NCBI GenBank assembly: GCA_964475955.1 | Contig: CAYYZY010000066.1 | Coordinates: 1-36,964, forward strand | DNA: 36,964 nucleotides | Source of the DNA: DATKZH01 sp964475955 | Lineage (GTDB): Bacteria > Planctomycetota > Planctomycetia > Pirellulales > Thermoguttaceae | Direction: 5' to 3' | Part shown: piece by piece, positions 20,350 to 30,565 of the stretch | How the letters are laid out: each line of letters begins with the position of its first letter | Numbering within the stretch: position 1 is the first letter of the stretch | Notes under the pieces: model-generated | What the model was told of the DNA's origin: nothing | Seen by the model: the letters and a program-made list of their open reading frames with translations, nothing else | Database searches by the model: none | Translations under genes and position numbers: made by a program

Positions 20350-21351
20350 ATGGCCAAAGAACTCGACGTCTACCGCGACTGGCTCCAGATCAAGGCCACC
20401 GAACGGCCGCTCAACTACTACCAGCTCCTGCGCCTGAAGCAGTTCGAAGACGACACGTCGAAGATCCGCGATCACTACCGAAAGCTGAACGCCCACGTGC
20501 GCAAGTACGCGACGGGCGACTACGCCGAGCAGTCGCAGGAATTGCTCAACGAGTTGGCCAGGGCCATGCTCTGCCTCACCGACGCCCAGCGCAAGCGGGA
20601 GTACGACGTCACGCTGGGCCGCACCGAGACCGCGGCCGGCGGACGCCGCTCGCTCGAAGAAATCCTGCTGGCCAACAAGGTGATCGACCAGGACCAGCTC
20701 GCCCAGGCCCGGCGGTTCGCCGACCAGGTGGGGATGGACATTCGCGACGCCGTCCTCCAGCGCAAGCTGGCCACGCCCGACGCCGTCATGCTGGCCTACG
20801 CCGAGTCGCAGGGGCTCCCCTACGTGGAGCTGGAAGACGTGGGGGTCGACGAAGAACTCGTCCCTCAGATCCCGCCCACCACGGCCAGGCAGCACTCCTG
20901 CGTGCCGGTGATGGCCGACGCGGGCCAGGTGCTGATGGCCTCGCCCAATCCGCTCGTGCCCGACGTGGAAGACGATCTCCGCCTCCGCTTGGGTATGCCG
21001 GTGCGGACCGTCCTCTGCACGCCGGTGAGCGTGAACGCCGCAATCGCCAAGCACTACCCGCGCGACATGCCCATGCCCGCCGCAGCGTCCGCCCAGCAAT
21101 CGGCCGCCAAGAAGGAGAAACCCAAAAAGGCCGCCAAGCCGGCCAAGGAGAAGACGGGCACTCCTCAGGAGCAAGCGCGGCAGCGCCTCCTTTTCGCCGT
21201 CGTGGCCTTCAACATGGGCGTGATCCTGGGCATGCTCGTCCTGAACGGCCTCGCCGGCTTCGGCTTTGCGGCGGCGGCCGCCGTCTCCATCCTGCTGGGG
21301 ATGATCGCCGCCGGGGGGACCTTCTTCGTGATGAAGAAGATGGACCTTTAG
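20350..21351 (+). CDS. Membrane protein with J-like domain and MshEN (GspE N-terminal) domain
   Basis: A 333-residue protein. Residues about 20-90 follow the J-domain pattern (NYYQLLRLKQFEDDTSKIRD, then YRKLN ... LLNELARAMLCLTDAQ, KREYD), but the HPD tripeptide that activates Hsp70 is replaced by NAHVRK (47-52). Residues about 101-236 resemble the MshEN/GspE N-terminal fold (SLEEILLANKVIDQDQLAQA, then LAYAESQGLPYVELEDV, VLMASPNPL and AIAKHY). The Arg and Gly positions of the known c-di-GMP-binding MshEN repeats are not clearly kept. A Lys/Ala linker (about 252-270) leads to two transmembrane helices (about 281-301 and 303-327). It lies 111 bases after the lidless Hsp70 gene and is its likely partner (inference). 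Confidence 0.85.
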   Translation: MAKELDVYRDWLQIKATERPLNYYQLLRLKQFEDDTSKIRDHYRKLNAHVRKYATGDYAEQSQELLNELARAMLCLTDAQRKREYDVTLGRTETAAGGRRSLEEILLANKVIDQDQLAQARRFADQVGMDIRDAVLQRKLATPDAVMLAYAESQGLPYVELEDVGVDEELVPQIPPTTARQHSCVPVMADAGQVLMASPNPLVPDVEDDLRLRLGMPVRTVLCTPVSVNAAIAKHYPRDMPMPAAASAQQSAAKKEKPKKAAKPAKEKTGTPQEQARQRLLFAVVAFNMGVILGMLVLNGLAGFGFAAAAAVSILLGMIAAGGTFFVMKKMDL

Positions 21352-21568
21352 CGCGCGGTTGACGAGGAGTGTCACGCGCCGGAGCCACAGCGAAGGGCGC
21401 GGTGTCGGAGCGAGAACTCAGTTGCTGCGGCGCCCGTCTTCGCCGAGCGCCGGAACGTAGGATGTGGGCAGTGCGACACGGAGACCGGCTGCCCTGTTGC
21501 CGGCCGGCGGTTTGACGTCGCCAGGAACGCCGCGCACAACAGGCTCTGCCTCGGGAGGAGTCCAGCCA

Positions 21569-21805
21569 ATGCGACTCAAGACCGACGTTACGGTCGTGGA
21601 CGTTCACGATGCGCCGGTTGCCGCGATCGAGGTTAAGAACCGTCCCCATCTTCAACCCGCCGAGGCCGCGAGCATGCGCCGCAACATCCGCCCCGGCCTT
21701 GCCCGTGCCCGCCCAAATCTCCCCTTTTCGCGAATATATGCTCATGACCCCTCTTTCTATTCGGCGCGCCGCTCCGGGACGTATTCGGCCATGCGGCCCA
21801 CGTAG
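21569..21805 (+). pseudogene. Probable remnant of a small nuclease-like gene
   Basis: A strong ribosome site (GGGAGGAG) precedes an ATG opening a 78-codon frame that begins MRLKTDVTVVDVHDAPVAAI and continues E-V-K-N-R, then L-Q-P-A-E-A-A-S-M-R-R-N. The Asp...E-x-K pattern recalls the start of small PD-(D/E)xK-type proteins found in planctomycetes. After about 60 codons the frame turns into sequence that is antisense to the sulfatase 3' end (from 21757) and stops. It is best read as the truncated 5' part of a gene cut at this junction; a short real protein cannot be excluded. The preceding stretch 21352-21568 shows no gene. Confidence 0.4.
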
Positions 21806-23649
21806 TCGTTGACGTGGCTCTTCGTGGGGAGCTTGGCCTGGCGCATCGCGGGCAAGGCGGGACGCGCCTGGGGGCCGAGGCGGTCGAGGACGTTCATCGC
21901 GCGGAGGCGGATAAACGGCGTGGGGTGTTTTAGCGCGGCGATCAGGACCGAAAGCGCCTCGTCGGTGCGGTCCAGGTTGGCCAGCGCCTCGGCCGCGGCG
22001 ACGCGGACGTTCGGCGCGGGGTCGGCCGTCGCGCGCTGGAGCTCGTCGGCGGCCGGTGCGGCGTCCTCACCCAGGGCAACCAGCCCGATCGCGCCCCAGT
22101 AGCGAAGCGCCGCGTCGTCGGCGCCGAGCAGGCGGACGAGCTCCGGCAGGCGGTCGCCGTCCATCGCGTTGGCCGCGTCGGCCGCGGCGAGCAACCGGTC
22201 GAGCGGATTGAGCGCGGGGGCGAAAGTGACGTCGTACGGCGTGCGCCCCTCCGCGCGGCGGTGCATTTCGAATTCCGGCAAAATGCCTAGATCGCCGGTC
22301 CGCTTCATCCAGGCCCGGCACTCCGCCCTGAGGCGCGCAAGCACTGGCGCGTACTTCGGGTCGCCCGCCAGGTTGTGGATCTGGTGCGGGTCGGCCGCCG
22401 TGTCGTAAAGCTCCTCGGTCGGCTTGGTCGGCGAGAAGTACCGCGCCTGGACCGGGTTGAGCTTGCCCTCTTCGCAGAGCCGCCGCCAGACCTTCATCGT
22501 GGGCATCTGTTCGGTGTAGCTGACGAACTGCGACCAGCTCAGGTGCGGCCGGAAGTTGCGGAGGTACTGGAACTCTGCGTCGCGCACGACGCGCACCGTG
22601 TCGTACCGCTCGGCCATCCGGTCGCGAATGGCGTAAACGTACCGCCGCGGCTCGGCCGCGCGGGGGCCGAGGAACGCCTTCCCCTGCATATGCGGCGGGA
22701 TGGGTACGCTCGCCAGGCTGAGAACCGTGGGGGCGAAGTCGACGAAGCTGACCAGTCGGTCGCACGCGCTTCCCGGCTCGCCCGGGGCCCACCGGCGGTA
22801 TCTTTCGGGTGACCGCACGATGAGCGGCACGTGCAGGCCCGACTCCCACGCCCATTTCTTGCAGCCGGGCATGCCCGCGCCGTGATCGGAGTAGAAGAAG
22901 ACGATCGTCTCGTCGGCCAGCCCGTCCTCCTCGAGCTGCGCGAGCACGTCGCCCGCCTGGTAGTCCATGGCCGTGATCAGGTCGTGGTAGCGGGCCCAGT
23001 CCTGGCGGACCTCGGGCGCGTCGGGATGGAAGGGCGGCAACGCGACCTCGGCCGGGTCGTGGCGCTGGTCGGGCGTGAGCCGGGCGGTGCGCTGGAAGAA
23101 GCGCTCGTCGGGCAGGCGGATCTGGCTCTCATGGCTGACGGTGAAGTTGAACACGGCGAAGAACGGCTGACCCTCCTTGCGATGACGCCAATGGGCCTTG
23201 CGCGAGCACTCGTCCCACGCCGCCTTGGGCGTGGGGAAATTGTAGTCGGTCTTCACGTTGTTCGTGCAGTAGTAGCCGGCGTCGCGCAGCAGCTCGGAAA
23301 AGCACTTGACGTGATCGGGCAGGAGCGTCGTGGAGCGCATGTCCTGGCTTCCGATCGTCGACGAGTACATGCCCGTGATCAGGCACGAACGGTTCACCGC
23401 GCAGACGCCGGTGATCCCGTACGCATTGGTGTACCGAACGCCCTGGTCGGCCAGCCCGTCGAGCACCGGCGTGCGCGCGTAGTCGTCGCCGTAACAGCCG
23501 AGGTTGGGACTGATGTCCTCGCACGTGATCCAAAGGACGTTGGGCCGCTCCGCGCTCGCCTCGCCGGCGCGGGCGCTCGCGTGGTCCCCGGCGGCCATGA
23601 CGGCGAGCAGGGCCGCCGCCCGGGCAAAACGGGTAAGAAAGGTTCGCAT
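21757..23649 (-). CDS. Secreted sulfatase with C-terminal HEAT repeats; CxVxR in place of CxPxR
   Basis: A 630-residue protein with a Sec signal (about 1-29), then a type I sulfatase domain: RPNVLWITCEDISPN with the metal-binding acidic pair (E44, D45), the heparan N-sulfatase-like GITGVC...LITGMYSSTIGSQDMRS region, FYSDHGAGMPGCK and W-E-S-G-L-H-V-P. About 500-615 forms HEAT-like repeats. The formylglycine motif normally C-x-P-x-R is C83-A-V-N-R87 here, so the conserved Pro is Val (codon GTG, checked on the DNA). The family removes sulfate from glycans in the periplasm or outside the cell. A PQQ-type gene lies upstream on the same strand. Confidence 0.93.
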   Translation of the reverse strand: MRTFLTRFARAAALLAVMAAGDHASARAGEASAERPNVLWITCEDISPNLGCYGDDYARTPVLDGLADQGVRYTNAYGITGVCAVNRSCLITGMYSSTIGSQDMRSTTLLPDHVKCFSELLRDAGYYCTNNVKTDYNFPTPKAAWDECSRKAHWRHRKEGQPFFAVFNFTVSHESQIRLPDERFFQRTARLTPDQRHDPAEVALPPFHPDAPEVRQDWARYHDLITAMDYQAGDVLAQLEEDGLADETIVFFYSDHGAGMPGCKKWAWESGLHVPLIVRSPERYRRWAPGEPGSACDRLVSFVDFAPTVLSLASVPIPPHMQGKAFLGPRAAEPRRYVYAIRDRMAERYDTVRVVRDAEFQYLRNFRPHLSWSQFVSYTEQMPTMKVWRRLCEEGKLNPVQARYFSPTKPTEELYDTAADPHQIHNLAGDPKYAPVLARLRAECRAWMKRTGDLGILPEFEMHRRAEGRTPYDVTFAPALNPLDRLLAAADAANAMDGDRLPELVRLLGADDAALRYWGAIGLVALGEDAAPAADELQRATADPAPNVRVAAAEALANLDRTDEALSVLIAALKHPTPFIRLRAMNVLDRLGPQARPALPAMRQAKLPTKSHVNDYVGRMAEYVPERRAE

Positions 23650-25225
<1,576 letters not shown>

Positions 25226-25493
25226 CAGGTGTGTTCCCGGATTCCGGATCTCGGAAGGTCCCGCCAACTCGGCCGCCCCGGGGACGTGCGTGCCAGTGTA
25301 CCCGCCGCCGAGGACAAACGCGAGCCGCGCCGCCCGACGGCCCCCGAGAACGTGTCGAGGCGTCGCCCCCCCAGATCGGGCTACATCGCGTCGGACCGCG
25401 TTCGCTAGCCCCGCCCGCCTCCCCTTTTCCCGCGCGCGAAGGTGTTCCACCGCCAGCCCCCGCAACGCGATCCCTTATCCCTCACCCCCCCAA

Positions 25494-25552
25494 CGTGGGG
25501 CACGTTTCCAACGTGCCCACAACCCAGTGGCACGTTGAAAACGTGCCCCACG
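25494..25552. repeat. Double copy of the GGCACGTT palindrome
   Basis: Two palindromes, GGCACGTTTCCAACGTGCC at 25499-25517 and GGCACGTTGAAAACGTGCC at 25529-25547, are enclosed by a 14 bp perfect inverted repeat (CGTGGGGCACGTTT / AAACGTGCCCCACG). A third copy lies at 3994-4012. The rest of the 622 bp gap (25226-25847) holds a promoter and no gene. Confidence 0.8.
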
Positions 25553-25630
25553 ACATGCGCGCACCAGGCGCGCATCATCACGGTCAGAGACTTCAACCCA
25601 CATCCCTGCATCCCGCAACTCCCCAAACCA

Positions 25631-25667
25631 TTGCGACCCGTGTGAGGGCAGGGTTACAATGGGTCGC
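25631..25667 (+). promoter_or_regulatory. Probable promoter of the oxidoreductase array, inside an inverted repeat
   Basis: TTGCGA (25631-25636), an 18 bp spacer and TACAAT (25655-25660). The arms GCGACCC (25633-25639) and GGGTCGC (25661-25667) form a 7 bp inverted repeat that spans the promoter. It is about 180 bases before the first gene of the five-gene array. Confidence 0.5.
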
Positions 25668-25847
25668 GAGGCAATCGGCACACCGAGGGGCGGCCACGCC
25701 CCGCAACGCGTACCCGCCCGAAGAGCGTCCCCGGCCCTCGGTCGAAGGGGATTGGCCCGAGCCTGGGGACGATCCGTCAACCGGCAACCACCAGCGCGCT
25801 ACGGCGCGGCTTTCGACACGGCACTGCGCAGCGAGAAAGGGATTCCG

Positions 25848-27152
25848 ATGAAGCCATACCCGACCCGTCGCACGCGGCGAGCATTCTTCCGGGCGGCCGG
25901 CGCCGCGTTGGCCGCGCCCTACGCGGTCTCGTCGACCGCCCTGGGCGCGCCCGCCCGGCCGGCGCCGAGCGACCGGATCACCACGGCCCTGATCGGTTCG
26001 GGCGGTCGCGGTCAGCAGATCATCGCGGGCGGCGATCGGGTGGTGGCCGTGTGCGATGTCGACGCGAAGCACGCCGAGGCGACCCGGGCGAAGATCGACC
26101 AGGCCTCGGGCACGCGGGGCTGCGCCGTCTATTCCGACTTCCGCGAGGTGCTCGCCCGCGACGACCTCGACGCCGTCGTCGTCGCCACGCCCGACCACTG
26201 GCACGTGCCGATCGCCAAGGCGGCCATCGAGGCCGGCAAGGCGGTGTACGTGGAAAAGCCGCTCTCGCTCTCGATCCACGAGGGCCGGATCCTGGTCGAC
26301 GCCGTCGAACGCTACAACGCGGTCCTCCAGGTGGGGAGCCAGCAGCGGTCCGACGAGAAGTTCATCAAGGCCTGCGAGTTGGTGCGCAACGGGCGCATCG
26401 GAGATTTGAAGCGCGTGAAGGTGGCGATCTACGCCCGATCGGGCAACGACAACCCGTGGCGCCCGCAGCGCGTGCCGCCGGAGCTGGACTACGAGATGTG
26501 GCTTGGCCAGGCCCCCTATTCGCCGTACCACAAGGACCGGGTGCACTACAAGTTCCGGTTCGTGACCGATTTCTCCGGGGGCGACATGACCAACTGGGGC
26601 GCCCATCACCTGGACATCGCCCAGTGGGCGCTGGCGGCCGACGAGTCGGGGCCGGTCGAGATCGAGGGGGCCGGCAAGCGGAACCTCCGCGGCATCCACG
26701 ACACGTTCTACGAGATCGCCGTCGACCTGAAGTACGCCTGCGGGGTGACGGTCGAGCTGCGAAGCAGCGACGACGCGCAGCAAGTGAAGACCGGCGGCCT
26801 GCGGTTCGAGGGGACGGAGGGCTGGATCGAGGTGAGCCGCGAACGGCTCGACGCCGAGCCGGCGTCGCTGCTTACCTCGCGGATCGGGCCCGACGAGATT
26901 CGCCTCGCCCCGGAGAGCGAAGCTGGCACCCACATGGGCATCTGGCTAGACTGTATCCGCAAGCGGAACCCGAAGGGCGTCAACGTGTCGGCCGAGACGG
27001 GGCACCGGTCGGCCACCGTCTGCCACCTGGCCAACACGGCCATGGAACTCGAGCGCAAGCTCACCTGGGACCCGGCCGAAGAGCGGTTCGTCGGCGACGA
27101 CGGGGCGAACCGGAAAACGTGGCGGCCGATGCGCGAGCCGTGGACCGTCTGA
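25848..27152 (+). CDS. Tat-exported Gfo/Idh/MocA oxidoreductase, array member 1
   Basis: A 434-residue protein with a Tat signal (T-R-R-A-F-F-R then a Gly/Ala hydrophobic stretch to ALGA). The Rossmann start is ALIGSGGRG, followed by CDVD, TPDHWHVP, VEKPLSLSIHEG (catalytic Lys in EKP) and NWGAHHLDIAQW in the C-terminal domain, ending R-E-P-W. The long insert with NDNPWRPQRVPPELDYEMWLG is the planctomycete-type substrate loop. The start ATG 25848 follows AAAGGG; the frame is open further upstream across the promoter, which is not coding. It is the first of five paralogues in a row. Confidence 0.93.
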   Translation: MKPYPTRRTRRAFFRAAGAALAAPYAVSSTALGAPARPAPSDRITTALIGSGGRGQQIIAGGDRVVAVCDVDAKHAEATRAKIDQASGTRGCAVYSDFREVLARDDLDAVVVATPDHWHVPIAKAAIEAGKAVYVEKPLSLSIHEGRILVDAVERYNAVLQVGSQQRSDEKFIKACELVRNGRIGDLKRVKVAIYARSGNDNPWRPQRVPPELDYEMWLGQAPYSPYHKDRVHYKFRFVTDFSGGDMTNWGAHHLDIAQWALAADESGPVEIEGAGKRNLRGIHDTFYEIAVDLKYACGVTVELRSSDDAQQVKTGGLRFEGTEGWIEVSRERLDAEPASLLTSRIGPDEIRLAPESEAGTHMGIWLDCIRKRNPKGVNVSAETGHRSATVCHLANTAMELERKLTWDPAEERFVGDDGANRKTWRPMREPWTV

Positions 27153-27174
27153 TGGGGGCGTGACGGGGGGCGTT

Positions 27175-27236
27175 GGACGGGATTGATCAAAGGGTTTTTG
27201 GATGGGGTAATAAGATGGCTAGGATGTGAGATGGGG
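27175..27236 (+). repeat. Degenerate GACGGGAT-type repeat
   Basis: GGACGGGATTGATCA and, further on, AAGATGGCTAGGATG lie between array members 1 and 2. They are a decayed single relative of the GACGGGATAACAGGAT elements found at 28672, 28892, 30397, 30566 and 31976. Confidence 0.4.
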
Positions 27237-27292
27237 CGAGCACGGCTTTGGGGCGTGATTTCGAGTCCGTGATGCGACCGGGAGGGCGAACG

Positions 27293-28627
27293 ATGCACCA
27301 GGCGGCCAAGCGTGGTTTGAGCCGGCGACGATTCCTGCGCGATGTGGCGGCCGCGGGCGGCCTGACCGCCGCGCCTTACGTCATCCCCGCCGCGGCCCTC
27401 GGCGCCGGGGGGCGCCCCCCGGCCAGCGAGCGCGTGGTGACCGGCTACGTGGGCGTGGGGCCGCGGGGCTTCCTCAACGTGCGCGAGCAGCTCTCCTGCC
27501 CCGAGGCCCAGGTGGTGGGCGTCTGCGACGTGTGGAAGGACCGGCGCGAGCGGGTCAAGGCCCACGTCGACGCCCACTACAAGAACCACGACTGCCGCGC
27601 ATACAACGACTTCCGCGAATTGCTCGCCCGGGATGATATCGACGCGGTCGGCGTCGCCACCGCCGACCACTGGCACGTGCCGGTCACGATCGCGGCGGCC
27701 AAGTCGGGCAAGGACGTCTCGTGCGAGAAGCCGCTCGGCGTGTGCGTCGCCGAGGACCTCGCCTGCCGCGAGGCGATCAAGCGGTACGACCGCGTGTTCC
27801 AGTACGGCACCGAGGCCCGGTGCCGGCCCGCCTGTCGGTTCGGCGCGGAGCTGGTGCGGAACGGCCGGATCGGCGAGGTCCGCAAGATCCGCGTCAAGGC
27901 GCCCAACAGCATCCCCGGAGGCGTCGAAGGGACGAAGCCCGTCCCCGAGGGGCTCGATTACGACCTCTGGCTCGGCCCGGCGCCGTGGCGTCCGTACGCG
28001 GGCTGTCCGGACAAGGGCCCCAACTGGTTCCACGTGTACGACTACGCGATCGGCTTCATCGCCGGCTGGGGCGCGCACCCGTTGGACCTCTTGGTCTGGG
28101 CGTTCGACACCCACTTGCAGGGCGACTGGGAGGTACAAGGGACGGGCGTCATCGCCGAGCAGGACACCAACGACGCCGTCCACGATTGGGACGTGACGAT
28201 CCGCTTCGCCAGCGGCGTGGAGATGGAATACTGGGCAGGCGGCATGCCGAAAGACGAACATCCGCGCCTCGCCAAGCTGGGCAACTACGCGCAACTGATC
28301 GGCACCGAAGGGTGGATCGCCCTGTACTACGCGAACATGGACTGCGAGCCGCAGTCGCTCCGCGACGCCCCGCTGGGCCCGGACGCGACCCGGCTGCCGG
28401 AGGGCAAGGGCCAGGAGCGGAACTTCATCGGGTGCGTGCGCACGCGCGAGACGCCGGTCAGCCACATCGACGACGCCGTGCGCAGCGACCTGATCAGCCA
28501 CCTGGGCGACGTCGCCATCCGGGCGAAGCGCAAGATCACCTGGGACCCGGTGAAGGAGCAGATCGTCGGCGACGCCGAGGCCGCGCGCACGCTCACGCGC
28601 ACGATGCGCCCGCCTTGGCATTTGTAG
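27293..28627 (+). CDS. Tat-exported Gfo/Idh/MocA oxidoreductase, array member 2
   Basis: A 444-residue protein with a Tat signal (S-R-R-R-F-L-R-D then AAAGGLTAAPYVI). Motifs in order are YVGVGPRG, VCDVWKDRR, TADHWHVP, CEKPLGVCVAED, GWGAHPLDLLVW, and a C-terminal R-P-P-W. ATG 27293 follows GGGAGG at the right distance; two earlier in-frame starts (27248 TTG, 27272 ATG) lack a site. Compared with the others it has a sequence PGGVEGTKPVPEGLDYDLWLG before the substrate loop and a C-P-D-K-G insertion, suggesting a different substrate. Confidence 0.93.
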   Translation: MHQAAKRGLSRRRFLRDVAAAGGLTAAPYVIPAAALGAGGRPPASERVVTGYVGVGPRGFLNVREQLSCPEAQVVGVCDVWKDRRERVKAHVDAHYKNHDCRAYNDFRELLARDDIDAVGVATADHWHVPVTIAAAKSGKDVSCEKPLGVCVAEDLACREAIKRYDRVFQYGTEARCRPACRFGAELVRNGRIGEVRKIRVKAPNSIPGGVEGTKPVPEGLDYDLWLGPAPWRPYAGCPDKGPNWFHVYDYAIGFIAGWGAHPLDLLVWAFDTHLQGDWEVQGTGVIAEQDTNDAVHDWDVTIRFASGVEMEYWAGGMPKDEHPRLAKLGNYAQLIGTEGWIALYYANMDCEPQSLRDAPLGPDATRLPEGKGQERNFIGCVRTRETPVSHIDDAVRSDLISHLGDVAIRAKRKITWDPVKEQIVGDAEAARTLTRTMRPPWHL

Positions 28628-28671
28628 GGGTGCGTAGACGAAACAAGAGGGATTGCGACGGGATTCCTTCA

Positions 28672-28708
28672 GACGGGATAACAGGATTGACGGGATATTG
28701 GGATTGGC
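28672..28708 (+). repeat. GACGGGAT repeat, forward copy (pair 1)
   Basis: GACGGGATAACAGGATTGAC continuing GGGATATTGGGATT, shortly after the stop of array member 2. An inverted copy lies at 28892-28918, about 180 bp away. A shorter GACGGGATT precedes it at 28658. Confidence 0.75.
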
Positions 28709-28891
28709 AGCGAGGGTCGATGGAGTCGAGCAGACGCTTGCCGGCGACGCAGCTTGGCGGCTGAAGGCGGATTGCAGCCCCGGTGGTTGGCTCCGGTATT
28801 CGGCGCCGTCCGCAGTTCGCTTTCCGACGGAGTCGGCCAAGAGGCGGCACGTCCGACCCGCGATGGAATGTCAACGCCCAAACCACCCACG

Positions 28892-28918
28892 CATCCTATC
28901 CATCCTGTTATCCCGTCC
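28892..28918 (-). repeat. GACGGGAT repeat, inverted copy (pair 1)
   Basis: The minus strand reads GGACGGGATAACAGGATGGA then TAGGATG. With the forward copy at 28672 it brackets about 180 bp of the 387 bp gap 28628-29014, in which no gene is seen. Confidence 0.75.
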
Positions 28919-29014
28919 AAACGAACCCGAACCGCGTGATCCCGTCGAAACCAACCGACCTCCAACTCGTCCCATCCCAGCCAGCCTCAACGACGCGATC
29001 AAGGAGAGCGACCG

Positions 29015-30337
29015 ATGCCCAAGCCCGCCCGTGAACGTTCCGACCGTCGGCGGTTTCTGCACCGTGCGGGCGCGGCGGTAGGCGCCCTGGCCGGCGCCCC
29101 GTACGCGATCACGTCGGCCGCCCTGGGAAGCGCCGAGAAGCCGCCGGCCAGCGACCGGATCGCCATGGGGTTCATCGGCCTGGGCGGGCACGGGATTCAC
29201 CGCAATTTGCAGATGTTTCTGGCCCAGCCCGACGCCGAGCCGGTCGCCCTGTGCGACGTCGACCGGAAGCGGATCGCCGAGGGGCTGAAGACGATCCGCG
29301 GCAAGCGCGGCGACCGGGCGTTCACCTGCCCCACCACCCAGGATTGGCGTGAGGTGATCGCCCGGGACGACGTCGATGGCGTGATGATCTCCACGGCCGA
29401 CCACTGGCACGTGCCCATGTCGGTCGCCGCGATCCGCGCGGGCAAGGACGTGATCTGCGAGAAGCCCACGCTCGACATTGCCCAGGGCCGCCTGCTGGCC
29501 GACACGGTGAAGCGATACGAGGCCGTGTTCCAGACCTCCACCGAAGACCGCTCCGTTCAAATTTACCACCGGATGGCCGAGCTGGTCCGCAACGGGCGGA
29601 TCGGCAAGCTCCAGAGGATCTACGTGCAGCTTCCCGGCGGTTCGGCCGACCCAGGCGACCCGCGACCCAAGCCGATCCCCAAAGGGTTCGATTGGGATAT
29701 GTGGCTGGGGCCCGCCCCCTGGAGACCGTTTTGCCACGGCCTGCACATGGGCACGTGGCGCGGCGTGACCGACTACTCCGGCGGCACGCTCACCGACTGG
29801 GGGGCCCATCAACTCGACACGGCCCAGTGGGCGAACGACACCGAGCGGACCGGGCCCGTGGAAGTCGAGGGGGCGGGCAAGCGGTACGAGAACGGGCTTT
29901 ACGACACCTTCTACGACTATCATTTGGTGTACCGTTACGCCAAGGGGGTCGAGCTGCACGTCGACAGCGTGGGCACCGGCCTCAGGTTCGAGGGCACCGA
30001 GGGTTGGGTCGGCAACACCGGCTGGCGGCGGCCCGTCGAGGCCAGCTCTCCGGATATCCTCAACAGCGTGATCGGGCCGAATGAGATTCACCTGTTCACC
30101 TGCCCTCAGGGCGAGCACCGCAACTTCCTCGACTGCGTCAAGAGCCGCCGCGACCCGTACTTCCCCGCCGAGATCGGCCACCGCTGCTCCACGGTCGCCC
30201 ACATCGGCAACATCGCCATGGAGCTCGGCCGCAAACTGCGCTGGGACCCCGACAAGGATGAGTTCCCCGGCGACGACACGGCGAACCGGATGCGTTGGCG
30301 CGCGATGCGCGAGCCGTGGGGGATTGGGCTGTATTGA
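29015..30337 (+). CDS. Tat-exported Gfo/Idh/MocA oxidoreductase, array member 3
   Basis: A 440-residue protein with a Tat signal (S-D-R-R-R-F-L-H-R then a Gly/Ala stretch). Motifs in order are FIGLGGHGIHRN, LCDVDRKR, TADHWHVP, CEKPTLDIAQG, DWGAHQLDTAQW, and the C-terminal R-E-P-W-G. EKP is followed by Thr rather than Leu, Cys or Met as in the other copies. The ATG has AAGGAG upstream. The downstream gap carries another inverted repeat pair. Confidence 0.93.
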   Translation: MPKPARERSDRRRFLHRAGAAVGALAGAPYAITSAALGSAEKPPASDRIAMGFIGLGGHGIHRNLQMFLAQPDAEPVALCDVDRKRIAEGLKTIRGKRGDRAFTCPTTQDWREVIARDDVDGVMISTADHWHVPMSVAAIRAGKDVICEKPTLDIAQGRLLADTVKRYEAVFQTSTEDRSVQIYHRMAELVRNGRIGKLQRIYVQLPGGSADPGDPRPKPIPKGFDWDMWLGPAPWRPFCHGLHMGTWRGVTDYSGGTLTDWGAHQLDTAQWANDTERTGPVEVEGAGKRYENGLYDTFYDYHLVYRYAKGVELHVDSVGTGLRFEGTEGWVGNTGWRRPVEASSPDILNSVIGPNEIHLFTCPQGEHRNFLDCVKSRRDPYFPAEIGHRCSTVAHIGNIAMELGRKLRWDPDKDEFPGDDTANRMRWRAMREPWGIGLY

Positions 30338-30396
30338 CTCGATAGGGTCGGTTTTGATACGGGGGTGTAGCGTTGACGGGATGGGCAAGGTGTTTC

Positions 30397-30432
30397 GACG
30401 GGATTACAGGATGGACAGGATGGGAGGATGGG
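30397..30432 (+). repeat. GACGGGAT repeat, forward copy (pair 2)
   Basis: GACGGGATTACAGGATGGAC continuing AGGATGGGAGGATGG, about 60 bases after the stop of array member 3. Its inverted partner is at 30566-30593. Confidence 0.75.
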
Positions 30433-30565
30433 GTTGGAGAGCGAGTCGGCAGGCGGCACCGAGAAGTTGTGACCGGATCGCGCATAGGGTCATGGACGTG
30501 ACAAGAAACGGACGGTCGGCGACCACGTCGCGGCGAGGCCAACGTCTTCCCACTCTCCTTCCCAA

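Noticed and set aside
20650..21058. c-di-GMP binding by the MshEN-like domain
   Set aside because: The Arg and Gly positions of known ligand-binding MshEN repeats are not clearly kept, so binding is not claimed.
25226..25465. 80-residue N-terminal extension of the PQQ-type protein
   Set aside because: Low-complexity Arg/Gly/Ala sequence before a normal signal peptide; the ATG at 25225 gives a proper secreted protein.
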